Shown here piece by piece: positions 51,766 to 64,000 of a stretch of DNA of 64,000 nucleotides; the first letter of the stretch is position 1; each line of letters opens with the position of its first letter. Source of the stretch: Paragorgia papillata (Eukaryota; Cnidaria; Anthozoa; Scleralcyonacea; Coralliidae); contig JAWNZC010000409.1 of NCBI GenBank assembly GCA_035771165.1, forward strand, positions 744,001 to 808,000. The letters run 5' to 3'. The position numbers and the translations under genes were made by a program. Under the pieces are notes generated by a model that was not told the DNA's origin, did not search any database, and saw only the letters and a list, made by a program, of their open reading frames with translations.

Positions 51766-52116
51766 AAAAATATAAACAGACTAATTTAATATAAGTGTTG
51801 GACAGAAAATTACGTTAATATTCAGCTGCTGTTTTCTATTCAATTTTGATTTAATTGAGTGCTTATCCTAGTGCTTGTCTTGTACTCAATGTCAAATTAA
51901 TAAAGGTGTTATGCTTATCATTTGAGCTGCTATGCAAACTCTAAAACTGCAGGATCTAGAGGTGTAGAATACTTAGCTTTTATTATTAATATTTATAAAC
52001 ATTTTACTCAAATGTCTTTCATTTAAACTTATTTTTTGACTGGAGTTTCCTTAATCTCTTCTTAGTTACTTACATTTCTTCATAATTCCTTCATTATTTG
52101 CAGGTTACTTTATCTA
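51766..52116 (+). repeat. Truncated last unit of the 2.24 kb array
   Basis: The unit runs only to the first 12 nt of exon B (gttactttatct, 52104-52115) and then joins the 1.24 kb repeat region. Confidence 0.88.
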
Positions 52117-52277
52117 TATATATAATTAATAAAAAGCATATAGAATCATTTAATATCTAAAAATATAAACAGACTAATTTAATATAAGTGTTGGACAGAA
52201 AATTACAGTTAATATCTTCCACAATATTCCCTCAGTTTACGCAGACTTTATTTACACGTAGATACTTAAGCATGTTA

Positions 52278-52501
52278 CAGTCATTTGCAACTCATTTTTT
52301 ATCCAAATCTTACAAAGTTCGTTCCGAAGTTCGTTGTGAAGTTCAAAGTTCGTTTTGAATTACGCATTTGATTGGCTACTAGGAACAAACAACCAATGAA
52401 ATGCGTAGTTATAAACGAACTACGAACTTCCCAACGAACTTGCGAACTTCGGAACAAACTTCTGAAGATTTGCATGGTGAAAAGTAAGTTGCAAATGACT
52501 G
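52278..52501. mobile_element. Tc1/mariner-type MITE (224 bp), copy A
   Basis: The terminal inverted repeats are CAGTCATTTGCAACT at the left and its complement at the right. Each end is flanked by TA, the mariner target duplication. The interior has further inverted structure (gaagttcgttgtgaagttc against cgaacttcccaacgaact). No transposase frame is present. A left-truncated relative lies at 52770-52942. Confidence 0.7.
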
Positions 52502-53517
52502 TAATTGTTCTTTTGGTTTAGCCTTGAGCACGTATTTATTACCAGAAATTAATGACAAAATGGCCACCGCTTGAAAGCAATTTACGTATATTCCTTAGAT
52601 GATGGCGTCCCATTTTGAACAGTAAATATATAAGGCGAGTTGCAAATGACTGTAATTGTTCTTTTGGTTTAACCTTGATCAATTTTAGGTCAAGGCAACA
52701 TATAAAATATCTTTGGGAAGAATGATGCTTACTAAATTGTTTTGGAAGTGTTGAGAATAATATTGTTATGTAAATCGCAAGTTCGTTGGGAAGTTCAAAG
52801 AGTTCGTTTTGTATTACGCATTTGATTGGCTGCTAGGAACCAAGCAAGCAATGAAATGCGTAGTTGTAAACGAACTACGAACTTCCCAACGAACTTCTGA
52901 GAATTTGCGTGAAAAGTGAGTTTCAAATGACTGTAATTGTTCTTTTGGTTTAACCTTGATCACGTATTATATAGAACAAGGGAACATATAAAATATCTTT
53001 GGGAAGAATGATGCTTACTAAATTGGTTTGGAAGTGTTGAGAATAAAATTGTTATGTAAATTATATAGGTAATAAAAAGCGTTTATAGAATCATATAATA
53101 TCTAAAAATATAAACAGATTGTAAGTGTTGCCAAACAGGAAATTACGGTTAGTATCTTCCACACACTATTTCCTCAGTTTAAACAGTCTTTATTTACACG
53201 TAGATACTATATATAGTGTATTAATTGTTTGTTTTTTTGGTTTAACCTTGATTACGTATTATATAGGTCAATGGAACATACAAAATATCTTCCGGAAGAA
53301 TGATGCTTACTCAGTAAATTGGTTGGGAAGTGTTGAGAATAATATTTTTATGTAAATATATATAATTAATAAAAAGCATATAGAATCATTTAATATCTAA
53401 AAATATAAACAGACTAATTTAATATAAGTGTTGGACAGAAAATTACAGTTAATATCTTCCACAATATTCCCTCAGTTTACGCAGACTTTATTTACACGTA
53501 GATACTTAAGCATGTTA

Positions 53518-53741
53518 CAGTCATTTGCAACTCATTTTTTATCCAAATCTTACAAAGTTCGTTCCGAAGTTCGTTGTGAAGTTCAAAGTTCGTTTTGAAT
53601 TATGCATTTGATTGGCTACTAGGAACAAACAACCAATGAAATGCGTAGTTATAAACAAACTACGAACTTCCCAACGAACTTGCGAACTTCGGAACAAACT
53701 TCTGAAGATTTGCATGGTGAAAAGTAAGTTGCAAATGACTG
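53518..53741. mobile_element. Tc1/mariner-type MITE (224 bp), copy B
   Basis: This is the duplicate of copy A within the 1240-bp repeat, with a few substitutions. It was copied by the segmental duplication, not by a new insertion. A truncated relative lies at 54015-54180. Confidence 0.7.
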
Positions 53742-54594
53742 TAATTGTTCTTTTGGTTTAGCCTTGAGCACGTATTTATTACCAGAAATTAATGACAAAA
53801 TGGCCACCGCTTGAAAGCAATTTACGTATATTCCTTAGATGATGGCGTCCCATTTTGAACAGTAAATATATAAGGCGAGTTGCAAATGACTGTAATTGTT
53901 CTTTTGGTTTAACCTTGATCAATTTTAGGTCAAGGCAACATATAAAATATCTTGGGGAAGACTGATGCTTACTAAATTGTTTTGGAAGTGTTGAGAATAA
54001 TATTGTTATGTAAATCGCAAGTTCGTTGGGAAGTTCAAAGAGTTCGTTTTGAATTACGCATTTGATTGGCTGCTAGGAACCAAGCGAGCAATGAAATGCG
54101 TAGTTGTAAACGAACTACGAACTTCCCAACGAAATTCTGAGAATTTGCGTGAAAAGGGAGTTGAAAATGACTGTAATTGTTCTTTTGGTTTAACCTTGAT
54201 CACGTATTATATAGAACAAGGGAACATATAAAATATCTTTGGGAAGAATGATGCTTACTAAATTGGTTTGGAAGTGTTGAGAATAAAATTGTTATGTAAA
54301 TTATATAGGTAATAAAAAGCGTTTATAGAATCATATAATATCTAAAAATATAAACAGATTGTAAGTGTTGCCAAACAGGAAATTACGGTTAATATCTTCC
54401 AACAATATTTCCTCAGTTTACGCAGTTATGTTAATTGTTCTTTTGGTTTAACCTTGATTACGTATTATATAGGTCAAGGGAACATATAAAATATCTTCTT
54501 TCGAAGCAAAAGTCACTCATTGTGAGCCAACGCTTTCCAACGCAGGAAGATAAGCGACGAGCCGAGTAACAGTTGCAGAATATCAGAAGTGAAT

Positions 54595-64000
<9,406 letters not shown>

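Larger units (their letters stand above)
31148..52116. repeat. Tandem array of ~2.24 kb units made of BEN exons plus Penelope-like 3' end
   Basis: Units start at the string aaaaatataaacagactaat found at 31148, 33379, 35623, 37761, 40002, 42248, 44492, 46736, 48980 and 51766. Each unit contains an intron end, BEN exon B, a short intron, BEN exon C with its stop, a palindromic GAATATTC block, a Penelope-like C-terminal coding remnant, a hammerhead-like string, and two copies of a ~285-bp AT-rich subrepeat (aaccttgatcacgtattata type). The first and last units are more diverged from the consensus than the interior ones. Confidence 0.96.
52117..54425. repeat. 1.24 kb tandem duplication at the array's right flank
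   Basis: The sequence from tataattaataaaaagcata at 52121 recurs at 53361, an offset of 1240 bp. Copy A is 52117-53356 and copy B 53357-54425. Both contain the aaccttgatcacgtattata subrepeats seen in the 2.24 kb unit, a mariner-type MITE and a partial second MITE copy. No gene is seen. Confidence 0.88.

Noticed and set aside
54049..54231. Plus-strand 60-codon frame in the 1.24 kb repeat
   Set aside because: It covers a truncated mariner-type MITE and shows no protein features.

Overview
The window is eukaryotic, almost certainly metazoan, and most like a cnidarian (stony coral or sea anemone). Open frames are short and interrupted by GT..AG introns. The transposon mix fits that placement: IS3EU-type integrase, Penelope-like elements with a GIY-YIG nuclease, a CACTA-like transposase, tRNA-derived SINEs, MULE-like, hAT and piggyBac MITEs, and LINE 3' ends. 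There are no bacterial operons, no ribosome binding sites and no CRISPR. The taxon is an inference from family composition; no diagnostic gene is present.

Layout. 1-22069: a tandem array of 5.7 nearly identical ~3.85 kb units. Each unit carries a dead, intron-containing IS3EU-type integrase gene on the minus strand, a TTAA-flanked piggyBac-like MITE and an 18-bp minisatellite. The array ends inside that minisatellite. 22070-23050: decayed Penelope-like reverse transcriptase and an AT-rich palindromic repeat. 23129-25467: broken CACTA-like transposase gene (minus). 25930-26950: SINE copies and a large inverted repeat. 26651-31925: a plus-strand gene ending in a BEN domain, with a frameshift in one exon. 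Its long intron holds a ~2 kb MULE-like element (28255-30223) that carries a helicase first exon. 31148-52116: a second tandem array, ~2.24 kb units, each made of the last two BEN exons plus the 3' end of a Penelope-like element. Interior copies share one frameshift; the first and last full copies are in frame. A hAT-like element near the right end (50624-51105) contains a short piece of the BEN exon. 52117-54425: a 1.24 kb duplication carrying mariner-type MITEs.

54595-64000: a candidate host gene. A 7-nt coding first exon (54595-54601) fits in phase with a 613-nt coding exon that runs off the window (63388-64000). Its ~8.8 kb intron holds LINE 3' ends on both strands, a second MULE-like element with a perfect 9-bp target duplication (58378-59969), and a head-to-head Penelope-like pair whose ends fold as hammerhead ribozymes.

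The genes do not form a pathway. The window is a record of repeated transposon insertion and local amplification around two host-like genes (BEN-domain; uncharacterised NCYNYA-type). Most notable are the two arrays built from gene or transposon exons, the hammerhead motifs, and the two DNA elements carrying host-exon pieces. All identifications come from reading translations and motifs by eye; no database search was run.
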